From positions 1 through 64,000 of the forward strand of contig JBCNJP010000284.1 of assembly GCA_039602395.1 (NCBI GenBank): a stretch of DNA of 64,000 nt, written 5' to 3'. Below, piece by piece: positions 9,240-21,004 of the stretch; the first letter of the stretch is position 1; every line of letters begins with the position of its first letter. The translations under genes were made by a program, and so were the position numbers. The notes beneath the pieces are model-generated. The model had not been told where the DNA came from. It did not search any database and saw nothing but the letters and a program-made list of their open reading frames with translations. The DNA is from Deinandra increscens subsp. villosa. Lineage: Eukaryota; Streptophyta; Magnoliopsida; Asterales; Asteraceae.

Positions 9240-10626
9240 CTCAATCATAAAAGTTACAGGGATTGATGTGGTAGATAAGGTCGTAGGGGTAGAGTTCCGA
9301 TTCCAGATGAATCAAAAACCAGTCAAATATTTCGTCAAGAGTTTTCATAGTCAAGAAAAACTTGTCATCTAAGTACACGAGTGAAACGATGTCCCTCCAA
9401 GAATAGCATTCATAATATGTTTCTAAAGAGTTCTCGAAGGGATAAGAATCCATATATAGGGGAGATAAGATCATGCGCGATAACGTTTACAAAGATCGAT
9501 GACTTCGATCATCTGATTGAGTTTAACATGTTCAACATTCAATGCCACGATGAGAGAAAAAAAATTACAAGAATTTAGTCTCAATACGACCATTGGCTTG
9601 CCTAGTATGATTCTCCAGGATTTCCATATACTGCAAATTACATTTACGTGTGCACCCGTAACTGTGATTTACTTTATATGATCACCCTAGTTCCTCTTAT
9701 TTCAGCTACCAGATATGGTGTGGCCACTAACTCGTGGTTATCTTGACCAGAATTTACTAAAGGGGTAAGTCTCGAGCGTAAAATGTTCGCTTTAATTGGA
9801 ATGACCCACCCGAAGCGAGTCAGCCATAAATTTAGTTCAACTAGGTCTGAGTAGGGTTTATCACATAACCCAAGTTTCGCTCGAATGTATAGAATGATTA
9901 TTACACATACCGACTTGATCAACAATCAGATATATATGAGAAAGAAAAAAAAACAAATCAGCCAATACACATCAGATATTGTTTAGTTTATAGGAGTCTC
10001 ATTCAAGCTGCTTCATTCCAACGCGACCATGCGATAGAAACGAGAAGAGAAAGATCTTACAAGATCATAGCGAATGTGAAGATGGTTAGGATGACGAAGG
10101 CAGATTCAAGTGTCCTACAAGAAACCACTTGGATCCCCACCTTGTCACCACTATTGAAGTTGAATGGCCGCGCTATAAGCATGTTGTGATAATGTTGACT
10201 GAACATTAGAGTTTAGTGGTACAAGTAGGGTACAAACAAAAATCTCGCATACTAGGAGGGGATTTGAGAAGAGGGGGAGGTATTACACCACCTTGCCTAA
10301 GTCCTAGGATAATCCCGAGCACCAACCGGATCGTCATTAATGAAGATGTGATTCTCCGATCAAATGCGACATCTCGTCGTCCATGGGTGTTAACCAAGAG
10401 GTACATAACTTAGAGATGGTGAGGACGACTCAAGAATAACGAGCTCCTCGTCGTAAGTGTAAGAGAGTTATATGGTCTAAACAATACTACATACAGTAGG
10501 CCAGGTGTGCATTGGAATGAGTATCACGATGCATGAGGAAAATGTTTAAGTATGCAACTAATGCAAACAGTTACAGTCTAAGACCAAAATCTTAGTTCGC
10601 TGTAACCATGGGCTCTGATACCAATC
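9240..10626 (-). other. Element D leader, with PBS at 10611-10623
   Basis: GGCTCTGATACCA at 10611-10623 is the reverse complement of a tRNA-Met PBS, lying three bases outside the LTR end. The rest is non-coding as far as I can see. A 77-codon minus ORF at 9241-9474, rich in aromatic and acidic residues, has no family I recognise. Confidence 0.6.
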
Positions 10627-12084
10627 TGTCACACCCCCAACTTCCACTAACGGAGTTTAACCGTGTGGGGTGTGAGCAAACCAGGATCCCAGTCCATTAG
10701 TTACACCAATCAACCATTAAATATAACAACATTTGCATTTTTATTAAAATATAATATTTATCCCGAGTTTTACAAAAGCGGAAGCATAACAAAAATATTT
10801 AGTACTCATACAAAACATTGTCATTCGAAAAAAATGTAACTTGTATATATTAACCATAAAAGGGTTTTAAGGGATCATGCATGCATACTCGTGATACTCG
10901 AACACCTGCGACCTGAGAAAAACATGTTTAAAGAGGAAGTGTCAACCAAAAGGTTGGTGAGTTCACATAAGCACATAAATATATCTAATATAAGTATGCA
11001 ATACGAATACAACAGTCTTTATTCGTATGTAAGTATGTATATTACAAGTACAATCCATATCGTAGGTAGCGAGCCTAAGTTCATGTCACTAAAACGTTCG
11101 TAACCAAAGCTGACCAATTAGTTGTAGGAATAATCCTTACGTGGTTTGCCTTCCCCGTGTCTACTCGATCACCGTAAGTTAGGCTGACATTGTCCTCAGT
11201 CCGACCGCCAGTCGGGTGGTGCATCTCGTGCCCGCTGAGTGGGGTTTGTCAGACCCCAGTAGTACTACCCAATATCCCCTTGCTATTTGCTATTAACGGT
11301 TCGATAAGTAAGGACTTTCAAAGATAAAGCATTTTACGTGAACATGTGATATATACAGGATTTCTACTTTAATCATACATAAAAGTTGTTGTGTTATCAC
11401 CCTAACCCGGGTGTAAGGTGTTTGCGTGTGTTATCATCCAAACCCGGACGTAACGTAGTAGGATGTGTAACTCACCTTAGGGTGCACAGCAATTCCAGAT
11501 AGGTAACACCACAAGTAGCGATTAACGGGTCTTGTGTAATCTACCAAACACCTAACGAGCGTATACATACATATATATAAGTGTCTTCAGGCGAAAAATG
11601 ACTAAGTCTAAACCAATGATGAAAAACGAATGATGTTGACTTAGATATGACGTAGGTGTGAAATCCGGAACGAGTCGAGGATGGCATGTTGCCAAATCCG
11701 AGCAATTATCAATGATGCGAGAGTATAATATTTACAAATATTATATCTTTACAAAGCCAAGAAATCAAAACATATATATATATACATATATAAAAATATT
11801 TATATATAACCAAATGCACAACTGCGTCAATAAAGAATTTACAAAACGGATAACGTTTATTCGTATCGTTTATACAAATTATCCATGCGTTTTCAATGAT
11901 CCAAATACATATACATACACATTTGTTTAAAACCTCATTTTATTGAGATGACGAGAAAACTAGATTAGTAATTCCATAACATAGCTTACGGGTTTAGAAT
12001 ACGCTAAGGGACACTTAGGGTGCAAGTCCAAAGGCACCAAATGCTCAAAATCATAAAAACAACAAAAACAGAAAAATTAATACA

Positions 12085-12157
12085 AAGGTTGCTAGTTTCG
12101 AACCCACAACCTCTAGTTAAACAAACGGGGCTTTAACCGGTGAGCCAAGAGGCTCTG
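12085..12157 (-). other. tRNA-like box A/box B segment 1
   Basis: On the minus strand, TTGGCTCACCGGTTAAAGC resembles a tRNA D-arm/box A, and GGGTTCGAAAC, some 30 bases later, resembles box B/T-arm. No acceptor stem is evident, so this is not a functional tRNA gene. Confidence 0.45.
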
Positions 12158-12242
12158 TTTGTTTTAATTTCGAATAGAAACAGTTTTGATCATTAACATG
12201 ACTGAAAACGGCTTAAACATAAAAAATCACAGAAAAATACTA

Positions 12243-12317
12243 AGGCTGCGCGACGGGCTCGAGCCCGCGACCTCGCATATGTGGACAAAGGACTTAGCCA
12301 CTGGGCTATTCCTCGAG
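12243..12317 (-). other. tRNA-like box A/box B segment 2
   Basis: On the minus strand, TAGCCCAGTGGCTAAGTCC (box A-like) is followed by GGGCTCGAGCCC (box B-like). Spacing matches segment 1 about 150 bp away. No acceptor stem was seen. Confidence 0.45.
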
Positions 12318-13631
12318 ATTGATTTTTGCCCGGAAAATAAATACTTAACTTGTGCTGACTCGTTTCATCTTCTCCATCCCATAACCCTAATGTCACCCGA
12401 CCCCATGGATGTCCAAGAAAGCTTCAGAAACTTGAATGGCGATGACTAGACGCATACGATAGGAACAGAAACTTGCATACCTTGTGTTGAGATGATGACA
12501 GAACTCGAAGGATGATGACGGTGGCGTTCCGCGATCGCCGGATTGACCCCGAAGCATGCTCGTGGATTTTTCTTCTCCGGGGGGCGTTCTTCAGTGGCTA
12601 AGGAGTCTGAGAAATAGCTGGTGGTGACTAGATGGTCTTGCAAACCCGATGGTGATGTCGGTCTAATGGTGGTGGCAACAACGACTTACTCCGAGTATCT
12701 TTTTTTTTCTTTCTTACTTTTGGCGGTGGTGGTTCTTGATATGTCGAGAGATAGAGAGAGAGTAAACTTCAAGCGTATAAGACTGGACGATGCTTGAAGG
12801 GAATTCATGTTACATTCAAGCGATCGATTGCTTGTTGTAACCGACAAATGATTGAATTGACGGTGGAGGCGTTCGGTCGCCGAAAATAAATACTCGACGG
12901 TTTCAAACTTTCAGAATTGAGTTTTGTGAGAAGGCAATAACAGTCCCTCCCCAATTTATATTATGGAAGACCATGTTTCGGTAATTACAGTGGAAGTCCT
13001 TGCAGTTTGAGTAAAAAAAAAGAAAAGGTTTTCGGAAATGACCAAACAAGCCTTTCGAAGTTTTGATGACGTTAAAACTCTTAATGGGATTACCGGAGAT
13101 GACTTTAACGATGCGTTTCTCAAAATGTAATTAACGTATAACATCTATAAAACATAACCCTTGATTCATTCACATAAAATCATGAATAATAATTTATAAA
13201 TATTTAACTTGAGTCCGTATAAAATAATGAACATAAAATCATAGCAATATGTGCGTAACTCACCTAAAATAATAGAAACGTTACGTATAATCACGTGACG
13301 CATTGTCACATAAATCATAGAATATAATGTGCATATATATACATATATATCACATAAAATCATAAGTTCAACTCCCACGTAAAATGACAAAACATTCTCA
13401 TGAAATCATAAAATATAATTTATATAAAATCGTAAATTATATACATTCAAGTTGGTTAACCGATGTCTAGACTCATGTGCAGTGCTCGCATAACTATTCT
13501 AGTTAAATGAGGTAACCGAACGTTATTAAAAAATAACGGAAATTATTAATGGAGTTAACCTAGAAATTACCAGTTGTCACAGATTTTCCCGTCTTACCCG
13601 ATTTACTCTAAAGTTCCATCCAAAGAAGTTC

Positions 13632-14195
13632 ATGGCACCCATTCTACCAGGTACCACTTCATGCACCAACAATAATCAGGCATGCCTAAACCCTAAGTGT
13701 CAGGCTATTTTGAATGAATGTAAAGACTGGGAACGTAAGTTTACCAATGAGACCCTAAATCGCGAATTAATTGATAGAGACCGTAGGGAGTCCAAAGGTA
13801 AGACCAGAATATTTAGAGAGAAACTTGAGGCCATTCAGGTTGATGTTAAGAGTCTTCAAAGACAATTGAGTGATAAAAGCACCTATCTTAGGCTTGCTAA
13901 CGCTAAGGTAGAAGAGCTAACTAAGGAGGTGGAGGAACTAAGAACCAAACTTGACACTTCCCAATCTGCCCTTGAGAAACATCAAGTTATTCAAAAGAAA
14001 ATGATGGACTCTCATCATGCTTTATTCAAATCAAAGGAGCGACTCGAGCATGTAAAAGAAACATCTGGCCTCGGGGATGGAAATTTTCCTCCCCCATTAC
14101 AACATGAATACATCATAGTGCCCCAAACTGTCGATGAATTGTTGAAAGAGTCCTTGAATGAAGCAACCATGGTATATGGGCCTCAACCTGCATAA
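13632..14195 (+). pseudogene. Element B gag, coiled-coil part
   Basis: This 187-codon frame starts at ATG 13632. A Lys/Glu-rich region near residues 85-125 (with KVEELTKEVEELRTKL) is a probable coiled coil. The frame ends at 14195, and the related gag sequence continues in another frame from about 14158, so a frameshift separates them. The N-terminal UBN2-like domain seen in element C is not obvious. The D fragment lies just upstream, so part of the leader or gag start may be lost. Confidence 0.75.
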
Positions 14196-15291
14196 AGATG
14201 AAAAGACAGCCACTGAAGCAACTCAGTCAAATAACACTACTGAGTGTGCAGGTTCAAGCTCTAGTGAAGTAAAGAGAGGTGATGAAGAAAAGTTGGTTCC
14301 TTATCCAAAGATCGAGACTCCTTATTCCAAAGTTGTGGATGAGGTAAAGCGGGAACGAGTGGTGATGACTACAAGGCCCAATGGTAAGATATTCATTATA
14401 GCAGGGTTTATGTTCATTCCGATTGAAGGAGAAGAGCGACCCTCATTCACCACTAAGTTCAAAGGCTTGGGTCATGATGGTGGTTTATCATCTGACATTA
14501 AGAGTATAAGGCCCAAGATCACCATCAAGCCTCCAACTTCTGCTCCTGTCAAGATTGAAAGGCCTAAGATGACAAACAAGTCTCCAGTTTCATCAGTAGG
14601 CTCATGCAGTTGCAGTTGTAGAAATGCTGCCTCGACATCAAAGAATACATGGAGCACAAGAATTGAAGCTTCAAGGAACCAGTCCACAGTCAACCCAAGA
14701 TCTGCAAACGGGTCAAAGATGCAGACACAAGCAAATGGTGCTCCACCTCAGCAGCTAAGGACAAACAGTTACACGTCTGACTTCTATCTCAAGAAGCAGA
14801 CTTGCTTTAATTGTGGCAATCCTGGTCACATTGCCCGAAATTGTCTTTATCGCCCCTATGAGCCATATTATCCGCACAGTCAAAGTGTTTCATCTCAGGA
14901 ATCAGTTAAGTCTAAGCCAATGAAGGTGCAACCACCTAAGGCAATGAAGATTGTTTCTCCTAAGATAAAACCCTCTGATCAACATTGGAGCAATGCTAAA
15001 GAGCGGAGAAAATTTTCAAATCAAAAATATGTTTTTCCAAATTATGAAAATTTTCATAAAAAGGTGAAGAAACCAATTTCAAAACAACACAAAGTTGACA
15101 AACCTAAAGTTACCCCTCCAAAGGTAACTAAAACTGTTTTGAAAAGGAAACCTGAAATGAAGAAGGCTGAAATACCTAAAGTCACTACTTCAAAGGTGAC
15201 TAAAACAACTTTTAAATCACCTGGAATCTGGAACCAAAATCAAAAGCAGCTGCAACTCAAATTCCTGATTTTTCAAAGGGCATGTGTTTAA
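14158..15291 (+). pseudogene. Element B gag, zinc-knuckle part
   Basis: This frame of 377 codons has a CCHC knuckle, CFNCGNPGHIARNC, at about 14803-14844 and a long Lys/Pro-rich tail with repeated PKVT and SKVTKT. Just past its stop, another frame reads EVTFIDSSGLPRTTMAWVP and ends near 15360. That closing segment is typical of the large Gag of SIRE/Maximus-type copia elements, where a stop separates gag from pol. A weak SDCSRHR scrap near 15425 is all that remains of the protease region. Confidence 0.78.
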
Positions 15292-15361
15292 AAGAAGTAA
15301 CTTTCATTGATTCATCGGGTCTACCCAGAACCACAATGGCCTGGGTACCTATGGCTAACTG

Positions 15362-17598
15362 ATCTCTCACCTTGTGCAGGAACAGTCAAGGAGGACTTTC
15401 ATTAACCTTGTTTGTTTGTGATAGTGATTGTTCCAGGCACAGGATAGGAGGCATCTCTCTACTACATGACATGAAGATTTCAATGGAGGGTATGTCTCTA
15501 TGTGAGATGTAAATATGAAAAGATCAGCAGAAAAGGTAACATTGTCTGAATTGTTTGTTTCTTGGCTAACTTGATGTGAAGTATGGTTCTGCATAAAACA
15601 AAACTCATTTCTGAAAATTTTCAAAAGATAAACTTTGAAGGTTAGGTTGGCCAGTTTTAGTAGATAGTTAGTAATGTGTCAGTGTGTGTTTAAAAAACAT
15701 TAATAAAAAAAATAAAAAAAATAATAGAAAAAAATTATAAAAAAATTAAAAAAATTAAAAAAAAATGTCTGTTGTTCTTAAAAATCAAAAAGCAAGGGGA
15801 AGAATAGAAAATATGAAATAGTACCCCTCAAAAATTGTGCTTGTTAATTTTTAATCTTTTGTTTGTTTGCTTGAGAAGGTGGGAAATGAAATAAATTTCC
15901 GTTTTGGAGATGTCTGACACGCGTAAGGCAGATGTGAAAGACATGATCCATGGTGATATGCTGGTAGACTCAGCTCTTAAATCTGAAAAGGTATGTGTTA
16001 CACACTTAAAGTTAATGTATGGCAGTTTGTTGGGTAACAGCACTTAGGTTAATTGCATTTCTATTTGACTGCATGTTCAAGTTCCCGATACACACGCTTG
16101 TCTCCAAGAGTGTGAAATTGAGCTCAAAAAGTCAGTGTCCCCTCTGCTTTGCGTGAGCAATGACCTGGGGATGCTTCGCATGTATGTAAGGCTCTCCTCT
16201 GCTTTGCGTGAGCAATGACCTGGAGTTGTCCATACATACGTGCTTCTAGATGTGAGCAATGACATGGAGTTGTCCATACATACGTGCTTCTAGATCACCA
16301 AAAATAAAAAAAATATATAAAAAAATACACCCAAAAGATGCCAAAGAGCACATCAAAAGAGACCCTCAAGAGTCCAAAACCCTCAGCCTTTGTCATTGAT
16401 GAGAGCATTATCAAAAATGTTTCAAAAATTCAGTTGACCTTGTATATTATACCCAAAAATCTATGTGATCTATTCTTTCTCTTCTCAACCAAGTCTCGAG
16501 CTCAGTTTCAAACTTCTGGTTCAGGTTGTGAAAATATGTGGTAGGGAATTTATATGCTTGATAGTGTGTAATAACATGCACCTAGGATTTGTTGAAACCC
16601 TCTTGCTGTTCATAATTAATGCACCTTAAAAGATAATAAAATGACAAACAGCCTGAATAAGAAAATGGTTTGAGTTTAAAGTGGATCGGTATATTGGCAA
16701 TCACCTGGACGTGGTCGAGTAACAGAAGCTGAAAAGGGTTCCTCAGTCAGATTCATACGGTTTGATCCCATAGAAACCTTCTCGTTTAGTAATTTGGTAT
16801 GTTTGTTTCATTTTTATTCTTCTTTTGAGTTATCTTATGTTTTTATTGTTTATTTGTTCAACCATGGCCAGGTTAATTTAAAGGTTTTAATAAGTTTTAT
16901 GGGTTTTATGCAGGAAAGTATGACTCCCCTCAGAATCTCAGGGGGAGATAATGTGAAGAGTCTTCGGGTTCAGGGGAAGTGCTTTTGGTTAAATAATGCT
17001 AACCCGATAACCAGTCATCGTCTGGTTAGTGTATGTTTCATGTTATGCTTGACAGGTTAAGTGAAAAAGACAACTAATGGACAAGAAGGTCAAGGACTCA
17101 GTTGACCAATGCACTAATGCTTTTACCGATCAAGTTGAAGAACCAGCCGGAAAAGGACTTACCCTATGCTTAGGGGAAGTTTATTGGTTTATCAAGTAAA
17201 GCTTCCAAAGACTCAAAAGATACCATTCGCAAGTTTAGGGGAAGCTGAATGAAAAAAAATGCAGAGCAGTCACAAATAGAAATTCAAGAATGCCAAGACA
17301 GAGGTTTTAGAACTGTTTACCCTCTGTAGACACATGCAAGTCAAGACAGTCACTGATGATTCAGCAAGGACTCAACAGTTTTTCAAGAAGGAGCAAGTAT
17401 TTGAGAATCCTCCTCTCATTATTTGGTCATCATGTGCAGTTCAAGCTGATGCTGATTGAGAGAAAGAGCCATCAATCATCCCACATGCTGCCCAATGAAG
17501 ATTGTTAAAGAAAAGAATCTTCATCAACCCATGATCAAGCCAAGGAGAAGACTGCAAGTCTGAAGATTGAAAGTAGAAGACATTTAATATCACAAGCC
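15362..17598 (+). other. Element B 3' internal region without pol
   Basis: About 2.2 kb between gag and the PPT hold no integrase, RT or RNase H motif in any frame that I can find. There is a near-homopolymeric A/T stretch at 15690-15770, a short tandem repeat at 16137-16296, and GGGGGAGATAA and GGGGAAG purine tracts (16940, 17160-17250). Confidence 0.6.
16137..16296 (+). repeat. Compound short tandem repeat
   Basis: The segment CTCTGCTTTGCGTGAGCAAT occurs at about 16142 and 16197. A second unit, GTGAGCAATGACNTGGAGTT followed by GTCCATACATACGTGCTTC, occurs at about 16208 and 16252. The two unit types overlap in GTGAGCAATGAC. Confidence 0.8.
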
Positions 17599-18098
17599 AA
17601 GGGGAAGATTGTAAGGGAATAATTTGTGGCTTGTGTATTAAATCATCACCTGGCGGATAATTTTGAAGGCCTATGTGTTGAAATAGGTGAAAATTAGATG
17701 GGTTATGGGTATATTAGGTCACTGGGCCATTTTAGATGTGTTTGGGCTTAATTAGAATGAGTTTAAGGGGAGTTTTGTGGGCCTTTAAGGTCCAATACGG
17801 AAATTAGTGGGGATTAAGGGTTTTTAGGATGACTTGTTCTCCAAGATGGAGAATCCCTATAAAAGGGAAACCCTCCCCACATTAGTTGGTTGCTCTATTT
17901 GGTGTTTTGCAATTTTGGTGTTCACGAAATTCTCATAAGAGAATTTCGATCAAGTGTGTAGCAATCCAAGTGATTAGTAAAGTGTGTTTCTTCATCCGGT
18001 TTGTGTTCTTGTTCTATTCTTATTGTTTATTCATATTATTTACAATTAATCTTGAATCACCTATAATCACTGGATTCCGCACGGTGGTTATAGACTTC
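17599..18098 (+). repeat. Element B PPT and 3' LTR, truncated
   Basis: AAGGGGAAGAT is followed by TGTAAGG at 17610. The LTR is colinear with the 5' LTR to GGTTATAGACTTC and then stops, lacking the part ending CCTTACA. The next bases are element A sequence from a point 91 bp upstream of the expected rejoin. The junction shares about 2 bp (TC). Confidence 0.88.
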
Positions 18099-18673
18099 CA
18101 AGCCGCTTGATCTCTCAGTTCATCCAGGGTATCTAAGTCTTCAACCAGGGACTGATCATTCGAATCCTGGGTCTGACCACTGACCCTGAATGTGGGGACC
18201 ACCATTTCTGTTGGGATAACCGCTTCAGTACCAAAGACCAAGGAAAATGGGGTTTGGCCTGTGGCGTTCTTGGATGTGGTCCTATCTACCCATAATGCCA
18301 AGGGTAGCTCTTCTGCCCATTTTCCCTTCTTCTCTTTCAATCTCTTCTCCAAGTTGTTTATTATAATCTTGTTGCTTGATTCAGCCTGGCCATTGGCCTG
18401 AGGATGCACTGGTGTTGATGTTATCATCTTTATGCCCCAGGATTCGCAGAATCCTGTGGTTCTGCTTCCGATAAATTGGGACCCGTTATCACAAACAATC
18501 TCGGACGGTACCCCAAATCTTGTCAGAATGTTTCTTTTAATAAAGGATATGACTTCTTTCTCCCTGACTTGAACGTATGCTTCGCCTTCAATCCATTTTG
18601 AGAAATAATCTGTCATAGCTAGCATGAATACCTTTCCTCCAGGGGCCTTGGGTAATTTTCCAACGATATCCAT
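18097..18673 (-). pseudogene. Element A integrase core
   Basis: This minus frame carries the integrase catalytic core with the DDE triad visible: MTDYFSKW, VCDNGSQF about 55 residues later, and GQAESSNK about 35 residues after that. It is followed by GQTPFSLVFGTEAVIP, typical of Ty3/gypsy. At the N-terminal end, a TGA interrupts the WPFMK-GMDIVGKL junction at about 18674; relatives usually have Trp there. The frame runs through the duplicated 91 bp and then into element B's LTR. The true C-terminus is at 1561-1914. Confidence 0.9.
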
Positions 18674-18676
18674 CCC

Positions 18677-18871
18677 TCACTTCATGAAGGGCCAGGATGC
18701 TGGAATAGGGTACAACGGTTCTGCAGGATGGTGAGGGACATTGGCGTGTCTTTGACAGGCGTCACATTTCTGGGAGAAATCCTGGGAATCCTTCCTCATG
18801 GTGGGCCAATATTTTACTCTGTTCTCAAAATCTTGGACATCAAGGACCTGCCCCTTGTATGATTTCCACAA
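18677..18871 (-). pseudogene. Element A integrase zinc-binding N-terminus
   Basis: The frame contains the C-x2-C half of the HHCC zinc domain (KCDACQRHANVPHH) and ends in PIPASWPFMK before the premature stop. The two histidines are in a different frame upstream (HEGDCGNH, end of the 18814-20136 ORF). A frameshift therefore lies within the zinc domain, near 18815-18870. Confidence 0.85.
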
Positions 18872-20136
18872 TCACCCTCGTGGATATCTTTGAAAATTTC
18901 CTGGGCCTCATCCTTCTCCAAGCACCTCAGATATGCTCCTGCAAAAGATTTCTTATACAATATTTTCTTAATAATCACGTACCTGACTACTCTTACTCTG
19001 AATGCGCGGGCATCCTTCTCGTTCCCTGGAATAGTACCATCCTGCAAATACTGGATAATCCGTCTGCTCCAGGACTCCTCTTGGGTTGAAGAATCCTGGG
19101 TACTGGATACCAGGATTTTATCTGCTGTATCAGAATCCTGGGTATCTGTACCTTGGTCTATAGCTGGTGTTAGTATATGAATTATAGGAATATGAGTGTC
19201 TTCAAGTGCCTTGAATGTTGAGCCTAAGTTTGCTAATGCATCTGCTTCAACATTCTCCTCTCTTGGTACTTGTTGGATATCAAAATTTCGAAAATCCTGG
19301 GACATTCTTTTTACCACCTCCAAGTATTTGATCAATTTCTCTCCTTTAGCTACGTAGGATCCATTGAAATGGTTAGCTAAAAGAAGAGAGCCAGCATATA
19401 CCTGGATGTGATGAATTCCCAAGTGTAATGCTAAGTGTAACCCAGCAATTAGGGCCTCATACTCAGCTTCATTGTTAGTTGCCTGGAATCCACACCTAAC
19501 AACCTGGGGTATTATGTCCCCCTGTGGCGATTTCAGTACGATTCCTAGGCCTGTACCCCTGACATTTGATGCTCCATCAGTGAACAAGGTCCAGCACCCT
19601 GAAATTTCTTCTTGTTGAAGCTGCTGGAATTCATGGTCTGCCTCTTCTTGTATGTCAGTACTGAAATCAGCCACAAAATCAGCTAGAGCCTGGGATTTTA
19701 TAGCTATCCTGGCCTCGTAGATCAGATCATATGCACTCAGCTTCACCGACCACTTGGCCATTCGACCTGACATTTCTGGTTTTCTCAAAACAGACTTTAT
19801 AGGGTAGTTAGTTCTAACATGAATTATATGAGTTTCGAAATAGTGTCTAAGTTTAGTAGATGCCATACTTAGGGCTAATATAAGTTTTTCAAGGTGTGAG
19901 TACCTAGATTCAGCATCAAGTAAACTTTTACTTACGTAATAAACAGGATGTTGCTGACCTTCTGCATCCTTGGTCAGGACTGCGCTTACCGTATTCCTGA
20001 AGACTGCTAAGTATAGGGACAAGGGCTCCCCTGGATTGGGCTTCATCAACAAGGGCGTTGTGGATAAGTATACCTTCAAATCCTGAAACGCCTTCTCATG
20101 CTCTTCTTTCCACTTGAATTTCTTGTTCTTCTTCAA
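18814..20136 (-). pseudogene. Element A dual RNase H region
   Basis: Residues 1-160 are the gypsy-type RNase H/tether (FKWKEEHEKAFQDLK, then YYVSKSL and HLEKLILAL). Residues 180-315 are a second, plant/archaeal-type RNase H (WTLFTDGAS, NNEAEYEAL, NVEADALANLG). Two RNase H domains in tandem are diagnostic of the Tat lineage. In the second domain D187 and E225 are present and the last Asp is in NVEADA, but the third acidic position, normally VYADS, is VYAGS (G249), so this copy is probably inactive. The end runs into the integrase zinc domain. Confidence 0.9.
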
Positions 20137-20404
20137 GATGTAATAGAATTCCCTGCATCTTTCCGAGGATTTTGATATAAATCTATTCAGGGCAGCAATT
20201 CTACCTGTAAGCCTTTGAACATCCTTGGTGCTGGATGGTGATTGTAGGTTGGATTTTACCCTGATCTGCTCTGGACTTGCCTCTATACCTCTTTTTGGTT
20301 ACCATGTATCCCAGGAATTTGCCTACTCCAACCCCGAAATGGCATTTTTCTGTATTTAGCTTCATGTTGTATCTATCCAGGATGCCAAAGGAATCCTTAA
20401 CATC
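20137..20404 (-). pseudogene. Element A RT-connection segment, broken
   Basis: The gypsy RT thumb/connection is still readable across frames: NMKLNTEKCHFGVGVGKFLG and then, in another frame, ALNRFISKSSERCREFYY. A stop lies at about 20395, just after the RT frame, and at least one frameshift lies near 20290. Confidence 0.75.
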
Positions 20405-21004
20405 CTAGACATGGTCGCTGATGACCCTGGATTTCACCACTATGTCGTCGATATACACTTCCATCGTGTCCCCTAGTTTTTCTTTGAACATCATATTAAC
20501 CAATATCTGGTACGTTGCCCCTGCATTTTTTAGTCCAAAGGGCATAACTATATAGCAATATATACCTGGTGGTGTTATGAATGTTGTATCCTCTTGATCC
20601 TGGGGTTCCATCTGAATCTGCTGAAATCCTGAGGTGGCGTCCATGAAAGTCAACACTTCATGGCCTTCCGTTGCGTCGACCATGGAATCTATGTGTGGTA
20701 GTGGGAACGGATCTTTCGGGCATGCACGGTTCAGGTCTGTGTAATCTACGCATACCCTCCGTTTACCATTTTTCTTTCCTACTACCACTACGTTGGCTAA
20801 CCACCTGGGAAACTTAACTTCTCTGATCATCCTTGCTTTCAGTAGTCTATCAACCTCGTCCTGGATTATGACGTTCTTTTCTGGTGCAAACTTTCTCCTC
20901 TTTTGGTGTATGGGCCTGAAAGAGTTATCAATTCCAAGTTTATGTGTAATAACAGATTTAAAAATACCTGTCATGTCGTCATGGGACCAAGCAAAGGTTG
21001 ACAT
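20405..21004 (-). pseudogene. Element A reverse transcriptase
   Basis: RT fingers and palm of a Ty3/gypsy element in one open frame of about 199 codons. Visible motifs are the entry segment IIQDEVDRLLKARMI, KRRVCVDYTDLNRACPKD, LTFMDATSGFQQI (first Asp), VMPFGLKNAGATYQ, and VYIDDIVVKS (YxDD box). All three catalytic aspartates are present. The frame overlaps the preceding gag ORF by 34 bp in a different phase. Confidence 0.92.

Larger units (their letters stand above)
9240..13581 (-). mobile_element. Element D: long-LTR gypsy fragment in element B's leader
   Basis: On the minus strand this is one long LTR (13581 to 10627) followed by a tRNA-Met PBS and about 1.4 kb of leader. It stops before any gag or pol, and no second LTR is present, so it is 3'-truncated. 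The left edge is uncertain (9100-9240). The LTR style, ending GGGGGTGTGACA, is typical of Tekay/Del chromoviruses in large eudicot genomes. The class is inference, because the fragment has no coding part. Confidence 0.65.
10627..13581 (-). repeat. Element D LTR, about 2.95 kb
   Basis: On the minus strand it reads from TGTGACAACTGG at 13581 to GGGGGTGTGACA at 10627. It shares several blocks with the long LTR at 32438 (ACCACTAACGG-type end, GGTTGGTGAGTTCAC, CCAAAGCTGAC), so both belong to one family. Two tRNA-like box A/B segments lie inside it. Confidence 0.75.
1915..18096 (+). mobile_element. Element B: gag-only copia-type (SIRE-like) LTR retrotransposon
   Basis: The LTR starts TGTAAGG and ends CCTTACA, an inverted terminal motif. 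A tRNA-Met PBS follows at 8378 and a purine tract (AAGGGGAAGAT) precedes the 3' LTR at 17610. The internal region has a repeat-rich leader, a gag region with one zinc knuckle (13632-15291), a scrap of protease-like sequence near 15420, and then about 2.2 kb without pol. It is therefore non-autonomous. Elements C and D are inserted in it. By eye the two LTRs differ at about 12 of 489 comparable positions. The last 30-odd bp of the 3' LTR are missing. Confidence 0.85.

Noticed and set aside
12193..12449. ORFs of 67-87 codons on both strands in element D's LTR
   Set aside because: Short, overlapping and inside an LTR; the underlying signal is the tRNA-like box A/B segment.
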